DNA of 64,000 bases from Liolophura sinensis. Lineage: Eukaryota > Mollusca > Polyplacophora > Chitonida > Chitonidae. The position numbers were made by a program, and so were the translations under genes. The stretch covers positions 5,719,145 to 5,783,144 of the forward strand of contig NC_088306.1 of assembly GCF_032854445.1 (NCBI RefSeq), in the 5' to 3' direction. The notes under the pieces are model-generated. The model had not been told where the DNA came from. It ran no database searches and saw only the letters and a list, made by a program, of their open reading frames with translations. Below are positions 37,381 through 50,505 of the stretch, in pieces; position 1 is the stretch's first letter, and the number at the start of each line of letters is the position of its first letter.

Positions 37381-38689
37381 TATTAAGTGATATTTCGAGG
37401 CAAATGCCCAGGGTTTGTGCTCAGATGACTTTGTTCGTATTCAGCACATGCTCAGAGCTGTTTTTCCATTGGAAATGTTTTGTGCTTAGCAGACGGGTAA
37501 GGATTGCCCCTCGATGCCAAGTTGTCCCAAGTTCTTCTCGAGGAACCGAACCATGTCATTTATTTTTCTACTGCTGTCATCTGTGTACGGCAAATTCACC
37601 GGTGCCATTCACTGTGCTGTTTTCATTTTGTATGCCGGGCGACAAGGACAAGGCTGGTCTGTCTCCCAACATGCACAAAGAAAGTGCACCCTTAAAAACT
37701 CTGTTTATTATGAGCTGCCGGGACAGGCCGAGGATCACTCCGCATTCTGAGTCTACCAGCGAACTTTTCACAGATCGATATCTGTAGAGCTTGTGTCTAG
37801 CTACAGTCGCTTAAGCTCCTCGAAATAACAGCCTCCCCTTTGAAGTGGTGCTGTTGAAGTCGGCTGGAGAGGCTCGTTAGCGACTCGTAGTGCGGCCAGC
37901 CAGTCAGGATAACCGCGGCCTGGACGCAAAACCATCGGCGTAGACTGAGAGCCCAGGAGGGTTGAGAATACTTCCGCTCGACTTGGACTCGCTGCCTCAT
38001 CAACGCTCATTTCGGCAGAGATTACACGGAATGTGCTCGAGAAAACAACCATACCCATTGATCATCAGGGACAAGAAGCTTCTTGCGTTTCGCTTCGGTC
38101 AAAACACATAGCAGAAGAAACCTGTTCCAACTAGACCCTCGGTACACGGCCATAAATGTTCCTCATCCGTTACTGATTTTGTTTCATTCTGGCCTTACAA
38201 AGGTCGACACTACTCTTGGGAAACGGCTCCCTGTACATAATGCCGTCATTTTTTCACTATTCACTAATGCTGCAATGGGGGAACATTTCGCTTCTAGACT
38301 GATAAAACCAAAACAGCGTAAAAATATCTGTGCTGTTACAATGATTGCTCTGTGAACCACTGGCATTCTTTATCCTCACAATTATATACAGAAAAAAATA
38401 AGAGTTCACACAGCATGGGCTAACTTGTTTTAGATGCCATGCGTCCACCATTACCTTCATTAAAGTCGTTATCTCACTCTCTTTTGAGTGCTTCTAATGT
38501 AATTCTCACGCTGACCAACCATGACCAACACTGTGTTCAACGTGTTTTTGTACGCAACACGCCATGTCAAATTTAAGGATGAGCAACACGGATTTATAAC
38601 AGGGCAAATGTGTTTTAAATATGTGCCTTTCTTGGACAGAATACAGCATACTCCAGTCATTGCTCTCTCCTTATCCGCTATCCACTACT
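37381..38689. other. Cluster of overlapping unrecognised open frames
   Basis: Frames of 127 (37404-37787 +), 78 (37514-37750 +), 85 (37801-38058 -) and 90 codons (38083-38355 +) crowd about 1 kb of balanced composition. The 85-codon minus frame has a protein-like mix of residues but no motif I can name. There is no evidence of splicing or homology, so no CDS is called. Confidence 0.3.
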
Positions 38690-39795
38690 CATAGGTCCTT
38701 AGTTATGAATACACTGTCCACGTATACTCTTTCTCATAAAGTGACATAGACTTTGTTTTCCTTAGCTGTGAACTATTCACATATACTTTTAACAATTGTT
38801 GCTTCCATAGCACCGAATCCCCTGCACTGAACCCACTGTGATTTTCTTAGTTGTGATCCCACAATTCACGTACACTGTATATCACATTGTCACTTCTTGG
38901 ATGTGAGTCCACTGTTCAAGCACCCTCTATATCGCATTGTCCGTTCCATAGGTGTAAGTTCACTATTTATGCACACTCTACAAGGATATCGCGTTGTCAG
39001 TTCCTTGGCTATAAGTCCATTATTCACGTACACTCTATATCGCATTGACAGTTCCTTGGCTGTGAGTCCTTAATTCACGTACACTCTATATCGCATTGAC
39101 AGTTCCTTGGCTTTGATTCCATTATTCACGTACACTTTATATCGCATTGACAGTTCCTTGGCTGTGAGTCCTTAATTCACGTACACTCTATATCGCATTG
39201 ACAGTACCTTGGCTTTGAGCCCATTATTCACGCAAACTCTAATATCGTATTGACAGTTCCTTGGCTGTGAGTTCATTATTCACGTACACTCCATATCGCA
39301 ATGACAGTCCCTGGCCTGGGAGTCGATTATTCACGTACACTCTATATGGCATTGAAAGTTCCCTGGCTCTGAGTCCATTCTTCACGCCCACTCCATATCG
39401 TACTGACAGTTCCTTGTCTGTGAGTCCACTATTCACGAACACTGTATATCGCATTGTCAGTTCCTTAGCTTCGAGTGCACTATTCACGTACATTGTATAT
39501 CGCATTGTTAGTTCCTTGGCTGTGAGTCAGTCCACTATTCACGTACCCTCTACATAGCATCGTCAGTTCATTTTGTCTGTGAGTCCACTATTCAAGTAAC
39601 CTCTATATCAAATTGTCAGTTCATTGCCTGTGAGTCCACTATTAAACTACACCGTATATCGCATTGTTATTTCCTTAGCAGTGAGTCAACTGTCCACGTA
39701 CACTCTATATTGCATTGTCAGTTCACGGGCTGTGAGTGCTGTATTCACGTTCACACAAACCCATTGTCCTCTTCCTAGATGTGAATCCGCTGTTG
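38690..39795. repeat. 51-bp minisatellite, about 21 copies
   Basis: The unit is 'ctgtgagtccactattcacg' + 'tacactctatatcgcattgt' + 'cagttccttgg'. The core is regular (for example 39001 to 39052) and the left end is degenerate. As 51 is divisible by three, frames are open on both strands (39261-39557 + and 39239-39505 -), giving 17-residue periodic peptides without a known domain. Confidence 0.95.
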
Positions 39796-41040
39796 CCGAG
39801 AGGAAAGCGGCATAATAAATAACATTATCCCATAGGTGTCTACAAACATGCAGATTGACTGATCATTCAGGTGCTCTGGCACCGATTCCACCAAGCCATT
39901 TCTAGCTGAAATCATACGTTTAAAACCTCGTCAAAATACTTAGTTTTTGGTATATAAGAAAATTGAAATTTTGACTCAAAATACCTATGAACTGTTTAAA
40001 ATTTTAATATCTAGGGGCGAAAAATAATGACATTTCAAAGTTTGACTGATGTAGAAGTGGCTGTGTGGAATTTGCCCCACTTCAGTTTGTCTCTCTAATA
40101 ATGAAAGATCTTGAGGCCCTCTATACAGGTATTTTTGGTGCGTTGCCACTTATATCAAGTATTCAAAATTTATTATACCTCACGGTAAATTGTTCATGCT
40201 TATTTTGGATTTGTGGATGGATTATCAAAATCATAATTGCTTGCAGAGTCACATTATGAGATATACCTTATAAAATGTAAAAATATGGACTTCATTTTTG
40301 ATCAGATCAGTCAATCTTTCGCCTAGGCCATATTCTACATCGTTGCATATACAGCTATGGTACATACAACACTTAATAAGCCAGAATGTCATGCGCATGC
40401 ACAAAAGGAGATACAACAGGTAGACCCCGTTAACAGTTATGGCCTTGTCTCGTCACATACTCCGGCAGCATATGTTGTGCATCTAACACTATAACTTCTT
40501 GCGTTGACACCTATGAATGATATTTGGTCTGAGTATTACGATCTGGCAACCTCCGGGGACCAGGTCGAGCTCAATTACCGCTAGCAACCTCCTCAATAAT
40601 TCACAAGAAATATTTATGCTCCTATAAGGAACGGTTTAACACTCCATCTATTAGGTAAATATTTAAACAGGCAATCGGCGCTCGGTACAGGATGGTAGTC
40701 TTCTGTTGGGTCCGAGTTTGTGAACTCTGCCAAAAACCACTTCTGTGTCGAGTACTGATACGGTAATAGTTCAAGTGTACCTATCGCTTGACGCACACTC
40801 ACCTGTGAGTTTGTGAATCTGTCAGTCGTTATTTCAGTTCATATTTTTAAATTTCTACGGCTTTTTTTTTTATCATTCGCCATTGTATTTGCCTTCTATC
40901 ACTAATGATGACTTTTCGTTAATGAGGACTTTTCGGACGAAACGTCATTTCGCAAAATGTACAAAACGACCGGAAATTGGAACATGACCTGACACGTGCC
41001 ACGATGAGCCGTGAAGCACGTTTCAGTTAAGAACGGTGAA

Positions 41041-41217
41041 GCCATACGTGGGAAAGTCTTGCAGTGACCTGCGGATGGTCGTGGGTTTCCCCCGGGCTCT
41101 GCCAGGTTTCCTCCCACCATAATGCTGGCCGCTGTCGTATAAGTGAAATATTCTTGAGCACGGCGTAAAACACCAATTAAATGAATAAATAAATAAACAA
41201 ATAAATAAATAAATTTT
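41041..41217 (+). mobile_element. 5'-truncated SINE
   Basis: It starts in the body ('ccatacgtgggaaagtcttg') and runs through 'cctcccaccataatgctggc' and 'acggcgtaaaacaccaatta' to a long AAAT tail. It is low in divergence. Confidence 0.92.
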
Positions 41218-41382
41218 AGCATCATGCAAGCATTCGCTGTTACTTATTCTTAAAAGTGTTTAAACTTCCATTCAAGTGTTTTGTGGTTTAGTCTGCATTA
41301 GTGGATTAGTCTTATACTTTGCTTTGCCGCATTTTGTGTTGTAATGCGAAGTAAACTTTGATCAACTGATGTTGTGAGTATT

Positions 41383-41642
41383 GATTTATTTATTTGATTG
41401 GTGTATTACGCCGACCGCGTGCAAGAATATTTCAATTATAGAACGGCGGCAAGCATTATGGTAGGAGGAGACTGGGCAGAGTCCGGTGAAAACCCACGAT
41501 CATCCACAGGTTGCTAGAAGACCTTCCCGCGTACGGTCAGAGAGGAAATCAGCATGAAATGATCAGTTACCGCATTGGTGAGAGGCTCCTGGGTCATTTG
41601 CGCTCAGCTGTCACGCCAAAGGCTCGACCACGGAGGAGCTGT
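41383..41642 (-). mobile_element. Near full-length SINE
   Basis: A TTTA tail, 3' segment, body and a head ending 'ctcgaccacggaggagc' are present in minus orientation. It lies about 170 bases from the oppositely oriented copy at 41041. Confidence 0.9.
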
Positions 41643-41763
41643 GAGTAGTGTGAATGTCTAAAATTTTGTAGTTGCCCTGCTCAGTTAAGATTTAGCAACA
41701 ATTTATGGAAAGGCAGTATTCTATTTGCTTTATATCAGTAATGTTTTCATTTCTGAGAAGACG

Positions 41764-41766
<3 letters not shown>

Positions 41767-41825
<59 letters not shown>
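41767..41825. repeat. (TA)n microsatellite
   Basis: About 29 uninterrupted TA units are followed by a short 'tgtatgta' tract. Confidence 0.97.
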
Positions 41826-41827
<2 letters not shown>

Positions 41828-43075
41828 TGCAAATTGTATGTATGTATATATGATCATACATCTGTATGTTTCCATTTAAAGTTTATTCGGTAAAATTTTA
41901 TAAAACATTTTTACAGTCATCATCTTGGAATAGATACAAAATGAATCCAATCAGTAGTCAATCATTGCTCCGATATTTTGATCGATCGACTAGTCTTGTC
42001 GCGGACGTCCCAGGCAGAGACTGTTTCCCCAAACAGACCGCATCTATTCCAGTTTCCAGAGCCTAGTTACACCAGGCCATCAGGGATGTTGCGTAACCCA
42101 TCACTTTCATCACCCCGACGGCTTGATAATGCTTAGATAACCGCAGTTTAATTGCATCTCTGAAATAGACCCTGGGGAATTTCCTGTGGCGATAACTGGC
42201 CTCCGTATGGTTAAAATAACATGCCTTTTCGGATCGTTGCAATTTTGACGCAAAATTAAATCATTTAGCTGATCGCCTTTCACGCCAGATCATTCACACG
42301 TCAGCCTTGTTATGTTAATTGAACTATCGATTTTTTTCTGACAGCCTTGGTTAAGATAAGCAGTTTTCTCTGGGGCGATTGAAAACAGTTATTTGATTGG
42401 TCAAATTTCATTGTGACGTGCATTTTGATTGGCCAAGGGCCTCTGCTTTTGGCTCGGTTTACATGCATAACTGGCTCATCTATTGAAATCCTTACGTTTG
42501 TTTTTTTTTTCTTTCACAGAGCGGCTTAACCGAAATGCCATATTAATAACGCGTCGCTTTGACCAGGCACGCTGAATATAAATAGGCAGACTTGATATAA
42601 GGGATGTTTTTATCCAGCGGTTCCGCTGTACATTGATCGATTTGGGCGGATTGCTAACTGGATATTGTATGGTGATACTCTGCGGAATTGAAGCACTCGA
42701 CTACAATTATGTGGCCAGTGCTCGCCGAGTTAAACTCATGTCGCTGTCCCTGATCCAGGATGTGTTTATGTGCTCTCCACGGCTGTTACAGCGACTTTAG
42801 TCCTGTAGCAGACGCCCCAGAAGAGTCTTATATGGTGTTTCCCTTAAACAGAGGTACTCAAGGACAAGAAAAATCTTGTAGTAAGATACACGGTACATCA
42901 AAAGGGTACTGTCTCTTAATTTACTTCATCACAGTTTATCACATTATAGGAACATGCACACATTACAGAATTTCCGCATACCACTGTTATTTATTGCCTC
43001 CCAAGGTAACTTTCTGCAAGAGTTATGAAGTCGATCTGTACTGCAGTCAGTTATATTCTCTCTCAAAATAAAACG

Positions 43076-43247
43076 CAGCTCATGCTGGCTTCTTCTCCGG
43101 TCCTACGTGAGAAGGCCTGGCAGCAACTTGCGGATGGTCGTGGGTTCCTCGCGCCATAATATGGGTCGCTGTTGTATAAGTGAGATATACTTCAGTACGG
43201 AGTACTTTAGAACAGCAATCAAATAAATAAAAAAACAAATAAATAAT
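43076..43247 (+). mobile_element. 5'-truncated SINE
   Basis: It begins 'cagctcatgctggcttcttc' just after the B box and ends in an A/T tail. The 3' segment is altered ('gtacggagtactttagaaca'). Confidence 0.9.
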
Positions 43248-43367
43248 AACAGACGTGACAGTAAACAATCGCGTGAGTTATTTGGAAAAAGATATGGAAA
43301 CAGGTTTAAATGGTCAGGCATTTTTTCACGTGCTTGGTAACCATGTTTTAATCAGGAATTCTTACTT

Positions 43368-43707
43368 AGTCCCAGGATGCGCCATGATAGCCGGAAACAT
43401 AATGTTGCATAACACACATCCAGGTACACATATGTTTGACAGGCAAAATAGGGTTGTAGTAAGGTCAGCGGAAACAGCGGCTTCCTCGGGCTATAGAAAT
43501 AATTCCCGCCTGATTGGTTAAACACTAATAACATGGCGGCGCTTTCTATTGTCTCAATTTGTGCAATTTCACTTACATTGAACTGGGATATATGGGTTAT
43601 GTTACATCACGAAAATAAAACGCTATGCTTTTTAAACTTCCTGTGGGATGCTTTATCGATGCAAATGTACGTTTGGTTTAGTGTTGTCTTTTCTTTTAAT
43701 GGAATGT
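43368..43707. repeat. Unclassified dispersed repeat, copy 2
   Basis: Partner of 13065-13555. Shared blocks lie around 43513-43545 and 43670-43697, with a weaker 'ccggaaac' block at the left. Confidence 0.6.
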
Positions 43708-44064
43708 AAGGCTGAAGTGACTACGTGAAGTCACTGGTTAAGCTGTCTAGTAAATGTAACTTTGTCGAGTGTTGTACAGACGTGACAGATGGTTGCTATG
43801 GTTTTAGGCATTTACATGAATGGTTAGAATAAAGCCCTAGCTGAGGTAAACTGACAAGAACACGAACTTCACCGGTTACATTACCCACAATTTATCAGCT
43901 ATAGCACCCTGTTCGGTTCTTTGCTTTTACCCTGCTGTAGGTCTTTTGTGTTGTACTGGTAACTTTTGGTCATGATTATGTGACTCAGTAACTCTGATCT
44001 GCTGATGTAATTTAATGCAATGTGTTGTTGTTGTGACGGGTCGAATTTCCATGCATGTTTCGGT

Positions 44065-44570
44065 CGCTGAGTCATTTGTCACGTCAGTGTGACTTGTCAT
44101 GTCAGTGTGACTTTGAGTGGTGTCATACGTGACAAATCAAGGGATAATGTTATTGTTGATAAGTCATAGGGCGACCGAGCGATTCTCCAGGTCATTGTTG
44201 ACGACTCATTTGTCAGGTCAGTGTAACTTCAACTGGTGTCATGTTTGTGTGACTCATTGAGTGGTAATGTCGCTGTTGACGACTCATTTGTCAGGTCAGT
44301 ATAACTTCAAGTGGTGCCATGTTTGTGTGACTCATTGAGTGATAATGTCGTTGTCGATGAGCCATTTGTCAGGTCAGTGTAACTTTGAGTTTTGTCGTGT
44401 TTCTCTGGTTGATCAAGTATTATTGTTATTGCAGCTAAGTTAATTGTCAAGTCAGTGTGATTTGTCACGTCTAATGCAATGTCACGTTGATGAGTCTGGT
44501 GCAGGAGTCACGTCAATAGGATCTTATCAGTGTGACTCATTAAGGTGTCGTTTTAAAGTGATCCAGGTGT
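44065..44570. repeat. 78-bp degenerate tandem repeat, about 6 copies
   Basis: 'gactcatttgtcaggtcagt' recurs at 44203 and 44281, and as 'gagccatttgtcaggtcagt' at 44359, a 78-base spacing. Flanking copies are decayed. Confidence 0.85.
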
Positions 44571-45298
44571 CGTGTTGTGATAAACACCATCTAAATGTCG
44601 TACTTTCTCGCCTGTGGCAGTGACAGGGGGCTGTGTCACGTTACGGAATTCGCTGTATAAATACGATCAAATAAATAAATAAATAATCAACACATGAAGC
44701 TGGGGTACATTATACGTACTATAACGTTTTCACTTGACACAATTCTCAGCAAGATGTGATGGACATGCTATCTACGTACACACTTCAGAACTTCGACATG
44801 GCACCGTGGATACACTGTTGTGGTTAGGTGGCAAAGATTACGTCAATAAGTATGCGAAAACACCATCTCAACTGTTTTAACTTACTTTTTCATTGTCAGT
44901 GGTGAAAGAACATGACGCCTAAGATCCAAGGAAAGCAAGCTGTACTCATCATCCTACCAAGGATGCTTTAATGTGTAGTGTGTTTTTAGAAGATCGTGGT
45001 GATAGGCATAGGTAAAAATCTCCTTCTTTGTTCCACCCTACAGACAATATATTATTAATAAATCAAGGAATAAATAACACTGTTTATATTATAGATTTTC
45101 AGACTTTCATAAATGTATGCTCTTATCTTTTAGTTTTGACGTGCATCCGTTTTTTTGGGGTTAATGAAATTTCTTCGACACTAGTGTATCAGCCAATATT
45201 TCGTCTTTTACAGACCAAAGTCATTTTGTGTTGAAAACTAGGGTATATTTATGGCTAGTGTATAAGCCTGCATGCATGGCTAGGGTTTATTTCTTCAT

Positions 45299-45480
45299 CT
45301 ATTTGATTGGATATTGGTTATTGGTTATTTGATTATTTGACGCCGCATTGAAGAATATTTCACGTAAACTACGGAGGCCTGCATTATTGGGGAGGGAAAC
45401 CTGCATGACCGTATAGAGTATAATTCTGCTGGCATTATTGGGGAGGGAAACCTGCATGACCGTATAGAGTATAATTCTGC
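45299..45480 (-). mobile_element. SINE 3' fragment with internal 51-bp tandem duplication
   Basis: 'tgacgccgcattgaagaata' to 'gcattattggggagggaaac' is the minus-strand SINE 3' part. The stretch from 'cattattggggagg' (45382) is copied again from 45433 with no difference that I can see. Confidence 0.8.
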
Positions 45481-48400
45481 TGGCTCGGCGGTCGCGCTAT
45501 TTACATATAGACCACATGTATGCCTAGCGTATTTGCATGGCGGCTATATACTGGATATATCTGAGGGTGTAGACTGTGATCACTTGAATGACTGATGCCA
45601 TGAATTCATTTCTTATACAATTACTTAGATTCAAGACTCCACTAAGGACGGTTCGCGACTTAAACTGGCACTTTGACGACATGCGTTCGGCAAATCAGAT
45701 GGTTTAATGGCTAGCATTCAATTTTCAGAGAGAGTATTCATTGCAGTGGGGGCGTCCCTGATTTCTGGAGAGGATAGCGAGTGTACCATGCTATACTTGT
45801 AAGAGGTCAATGGTAAATTAAAGACGAGTTAACTCTCCACGGTGCAGGTCTTCGATACAGTGTACATTGAATGTCCCATTACACTTATTGTACTTATAAC
45901 AATGTCCTCCGCTTTTCATGAAATAGACATTAATTGATGGATTGATTTCTTGCCATGGACACGTTCAAAAATGTTTCACCTGTAGTACGGGGTGGTCATT
46001 GTCCAGCGTGGAAGAGTTCCAAAAGAGTAAACCACAGTCCATAAGCAAGTAACTGATGAACTTTTCCACATCTGATGGACAAGAGCGGGATAATGTTTGA
46101 TGCCTTATTATTAGTCAAGGGATCTCAGGCCGAATTTGTGTAAAAACACATTTATACCGCAGTGTAAAAATATTTATAACCAATTGCAAATCCTTCACCG
46201 GAGGGGGTGGGTCAAGATTAGAACTGCGGTGATTCCCTTCACCAGTGATATTAAATCGTTCTGTCCTCTTTTAAACGTTATTCAAGAATGATTTACGTTT
46301 AGATTGTCCACCATGTGAGGGTTATCTTAAAGAGTGATATTTGGAAGTTCCGCCCAAGGCAACTTGTGAATATTTAACCTCGGACTATTCAAATCACAAA
46401 AAGCCTATATATCCCAACTTTCTCCTAGAGTGAGAGGATGTGCATAGTATATATGTTGCTATTTCTGTGCTAGTAATTATGTTTGAACGGGACTATGGAT
46501 GCATACAGCCCCATAAGATCAGCTAAGATAAAGGCAAGTGTTAATTAATTTTGTAAAGGAAATTCGCATAGTTTACAACGAACGGGCGTCAAAAAATATG
46601 ATGTAGACTTTATAGAATACTTTTATTTTGTTTGGCATTACGCATGACTTGTTTAGACATTCAAAAATATAGTTGATTGTGAAAACGAAAGTCTCAGCAG
46701 GATATCCTGAAAAGCATTATTTAATGTGTCGAAAAATAAACAAGTGGATTCATTGAATAGGGGGATGGAATGCTTTTGAGAAGTACTTGGGAACACTGCG
46801 ATCAACGTTATGTGGTGGATCAACAAGAAACTATAAACTGAATGAATTCACTGTGTTACTTTTGTTATGAGTACTAGGCGTTTTTATTACAATTTGTTAT
46901 TGTTAAATGAATTCACTGGCGTAATTCGGCGGTGAAGAGCCGCCTGTAACCAGCTGATGTACTGCTAGATTGCTGTCTGCAGTTACCTGGATATTTTAGG
47001 TACAGAATTCAACGTTTTACGCACGCTATACCAGTAACAAACAGTCACCTGTTCAAGTATAGTGTTGTTGCCAGTAACTGCATGACCGATTCATTAGGTT
47101 ATGTCATGTATTTATATCTAACCAGTTAACAGAACTATTTACTTCATAGGACGTGTCACAGTAAAAGTTGGCTATGAAAATATTTAGGTTGTTTTAGATA
47201 TTACTGGACCGGGGCAATGTTACGGCAACAGTCTACTTAACACATTGCGTTGCAAAGGGTATATTCGTGAAAAAATATCCATTATTATTGGTCATGTTTT
47301 AGCGCCCAAACCGGTTAAATCGGCGCACATGTTGGCTTTCTTGTCCTCAGGTCATTGCCTTGTTTGTTGAAGGTTTGCGTTTAGAGACAATGCCAGCTGT
47401 TGCCAATGCCAAAAGGAAAAACGCAGATAGTGTCAAAAAGTCCTGTTTTCGACAGCGCGCTGCGCTTGATTTCCAAGCCTGTTTTCATTGCAGTTTTATT
47501 GCCCAAAGCAAATTTTTATTTTATGGTACTGCGTGTGATTTGTATGCTTTTCGTTGATGACTCTATTTGCTGGCGAGAAAATCTTTTACAAGACGGTAAA
47601 AAGGCCAGCTGTCACGGAAAATGGAACCCATTGAATGTCTCTCCGGAAACAATCCGCTTAAGCACGTCCCGAATTTCAAATTGGAAACGTAGGGTAAAAT
47701 TGAATTACGAGAGTGAGATTGTAATTTAAATGGGTGCTGTGATCGCAATTGCTTGATACCTCTATTTTCTGATGCCATTAAAAAGGGAATTCGTTTAATA
47801 AAAAACATGTCCCATCTTGCGGGTTGCCTAAGGCGAGGTGTGATATGGCAGACCGTATCACATACCTTAAATGCCTTAATTACATGTTATTTGGGTAACC
47901 TGAACTGCGTCATCTGATGTCTTCTGTACACAGGTTTAAAGTTCAGAGCTCATCGTTTGAAGTGGATCTGCAACGCTATACATCTGTGTGGAGGAAATAT
48001 ATGTGTACAATTCTCATCATGGTTTATCATTGCTATACGAATTCCTACAGCCTAGAAGTACAGAGCGTCAATACCTGCTTCGGCTAGCGTCGTTTTACTT
48101 CTTCCAAAGGCGCGCGTCGGGTTTCATGAGTTCTGTTACACAGCTCATGACATTCGCCTAAAACCCTGTTTGTAGGAATGCATTTGCCGACTTAATGATA
48201 CCTCATTCTTAGTGTGTCAACACCAACCATCTGTGTACTATAAATACATGTATATGCAAGTAACTATGGCAACACCGTCTTATGAGTCAACATCATGTTT
48301 TTTTTTAATATTAACGTTTCATTTTCATTTAATCCGTTTTCAAAAACACACGTTTTTTTATGAAAGTTAAATATTATATCAGTTTGTATCATATTTTCGT

Positions 48401-49453
48401 TAACTTTGCTTTGTCAGGGAGTAGACGTGAACATGAAACTTGTGTAAATTTTTGAGTAAGTTGTCGAATTACTGAGAGCCTACAAATTTTACCACAGTAT
48501 GAAATGATATAATACACCATCATGTCCAGTATGGAGTTAGCTGTATAGATTTACGCTGTAATAAATGCACAAATTATATACATCACTGGCGCCGAGAAAT
48601 TGCTTATATTATTTAACCATGGCGTTATATGTTACTCTCTATTCAAAAGATGTAGATAATTACATTCGCATGCGACAGTAGGTCTACCCCCCTTGTGGAA
48701 TTATTCGACGTACAGCCAGGGGGATTTTATTTGTCTCATCACCGGGTTATCTTCTTTTCTCTGTCTGATGCACGCATATCCTTGCTTTACATGATCACAT
48801 TAAAGCCTGTCTAGCTTACACGAATGTCGGATTAACTTGTTTGTTTCTCTGTCAGGTAATGCATTTATTACCCCATGGATGCAGTCGTCTCAGTATATCT
48901 TAAGAACTTTCTTGGACAAGACAGCAAATTGATCCGTATGGCGGGCACCCCCTTAGTCAACCTGGCCCCATATTTGGAGGATTTTTGTTGCAATTTTACG
49001 GTACATTTGAAATCACCTTTCTCACTCGCACATGTAACCAGTGTTAATTTAAATCGTGCCCTTGAACGGTTGAAGCTTCGAATGAATAATTTAGAGGTAA
49101 TCTGGGGTCCCTTGGCAGTTGTGGGCCTGCAAGAGAGCAGCGGATGCGTATACTGGGCTACTGTCACATCACCAACATCCCCGCTTCACCCCCTGGCGTC
49201 ACTCATTTGCTTGTCACGTGATTCCCCGGAACCCTGAAGCCCTTAGCAGCCGCGGGCTCGATGAAGCAGGTATGGCAGAAACAGGATGTCAATTTCATTC
49301 ATTTGATTGCTATTTTACACATTAATTACGATTATCACATATCACATATGGTAACAGTGGATTCTGATTAGGCTGCGCGTTGCAGTCTGTTGCAATGTGC
49401 ACAGTCTTATCATAGTCTTAAACAGAACTGATTTTTTGGGATGTATTTAAAAA
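45481..49453. other. Mostly unique intron DNA
   Basis: A weak SINE trace at about 45945-46010 ('aaaaatgtttcacctgtagt') is the only repeat seen. The frame at 48875-49237 (120 codons) overlaps a 99-codon minus frame and is unrecognised. No exon of the neuroligin-like gene was found. Confidence 0.45.
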
Positions 49454-49691
49454 TAATTTATTTATGAGATTGGTGTTTTACTTATACAACGGCGGCCTGC
49501 ATTATGGTGGGAGGAAACTTGACAGAGCCTGGGGGCAATCCACGGCCGTATGTGGGTAGGTCGAGCAGCAACTTGCGGATGGTCGTGGGTTCCCCCCCCC
49601 CTCCCAGAGAAAAGGCCAACAATACTGGACTTGCACTCACAGCGACCGTACCAGTGAGAGACTCCTAGGCCAATGCGCCGCGCTGGCACGC
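49454..49691 (-). mobile_element. SINE with an internal inverted segment
   Basis: The 3' part (49454-49543) and the head side (about 49610-49691) read in minus orientation. The middle (about 49544-49603, 'gtatgtgggtaggtcgagca' to 'cggatggtcgtgggttcccc') reads in plus orientation, so part of the body is flipped. A C-rich run follows the head. Confidence 0.8.
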
Positions 49692-50159
49692 CCCCCTCCC
49701 ACCCCCTTGGGTTCCGGGGCTTCATTTAAAAATTTTTGATGCTGAGTTATTTGTCGAATTGAATAAGAAAAAGAACTCATCCCATTATTTCAAACTATTT
49801 GTCTGGGGTAAAGCCTCGCATTTTGCGGCTATTTGACGGCGGTCATCTTAGTTTTCGGAGGAAATTCAGATGTGTGGAGTAAATTGACCGTAGTTCTTAG
49901 CCGATTACCAGACAAACCTTTGGACTCCTGATATGACGAGACCGTGATTCGTATTAATGGCTATATCGTACGGAGAAGAAGTTATTATGAAACCAAATCA
50001 CCACAAATCAGACGATTAATCGACAATCTACATAATATATATGCTCTATTTTATACGTATATGCCAATCACGAGTGATCTGTGTGATTTTACAGGTAACA
50101 GTGTGGTTATTATTATCTTTTAAACAATGGTGCCTATAGTTCATCAAAATTCTTTTGAC

Positions 50160-50221
50160 TGAGTGAAGTCTTCTGTTGAAGCAGATTATTCTGTGAAATT
50201 CTGTTAATTCAACATGAAGAT

Positions 50222-50292
<71 letters not shown>

Positions 50293-50505
50293 TTTTATTT
50301 ATTTATTTTGACTAGTGTTTTACGCCGTACTCAAGAATATTTCACATACACGACGACGGCCAAATATAAAGATTGTATTGCAGGAACATGATGTTATGTT
50401 AAATATTATACAGTGTTATGTTGTATTCAGAGAATACATGCTAACATCACTGTAAAGACAACAGGCTATCTGTTATAATTCTGTTAAAAGAGATTACCTT
50501 TTTTG
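50160..50505. mobile_element. MITE-like element interrupted by a SINE tail
   Basis: 'gaagcagattattctgtgaa' on the left, and 'catgctaacatcactgtaaa' to 'gagattaccttttttgatg' on the right, match the element at 20115-20366. The 50221-50362 SINE piece splits it. Confidence 0.65.
50221..50362 (-). mobile_element. SINE 3' end with expanded (TTTA)n tail
   Basis: About 22 TTTA repeats (50221-50308) lead into 'agtgttttacgccgtactca' and 'aagaatatttcacatacacg'. It is 5'-truncated soon after. Confidence 0.93.

Noticed and set aside
41705-41893. Frame encoding an alternating Tyr-Ile run
   Set aside because: It is a translation of the (TA)n microsatellite.
48875-49237. 120-codon frame as a possible next exon of the neuroligin-like gene
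   Set aside because: It contains none of the family's conserved blocks after EDCL (no HGG, GNYGL or GxSAG-like segment). It also overlaps a comparable minus-strand frame, suggesting chance.
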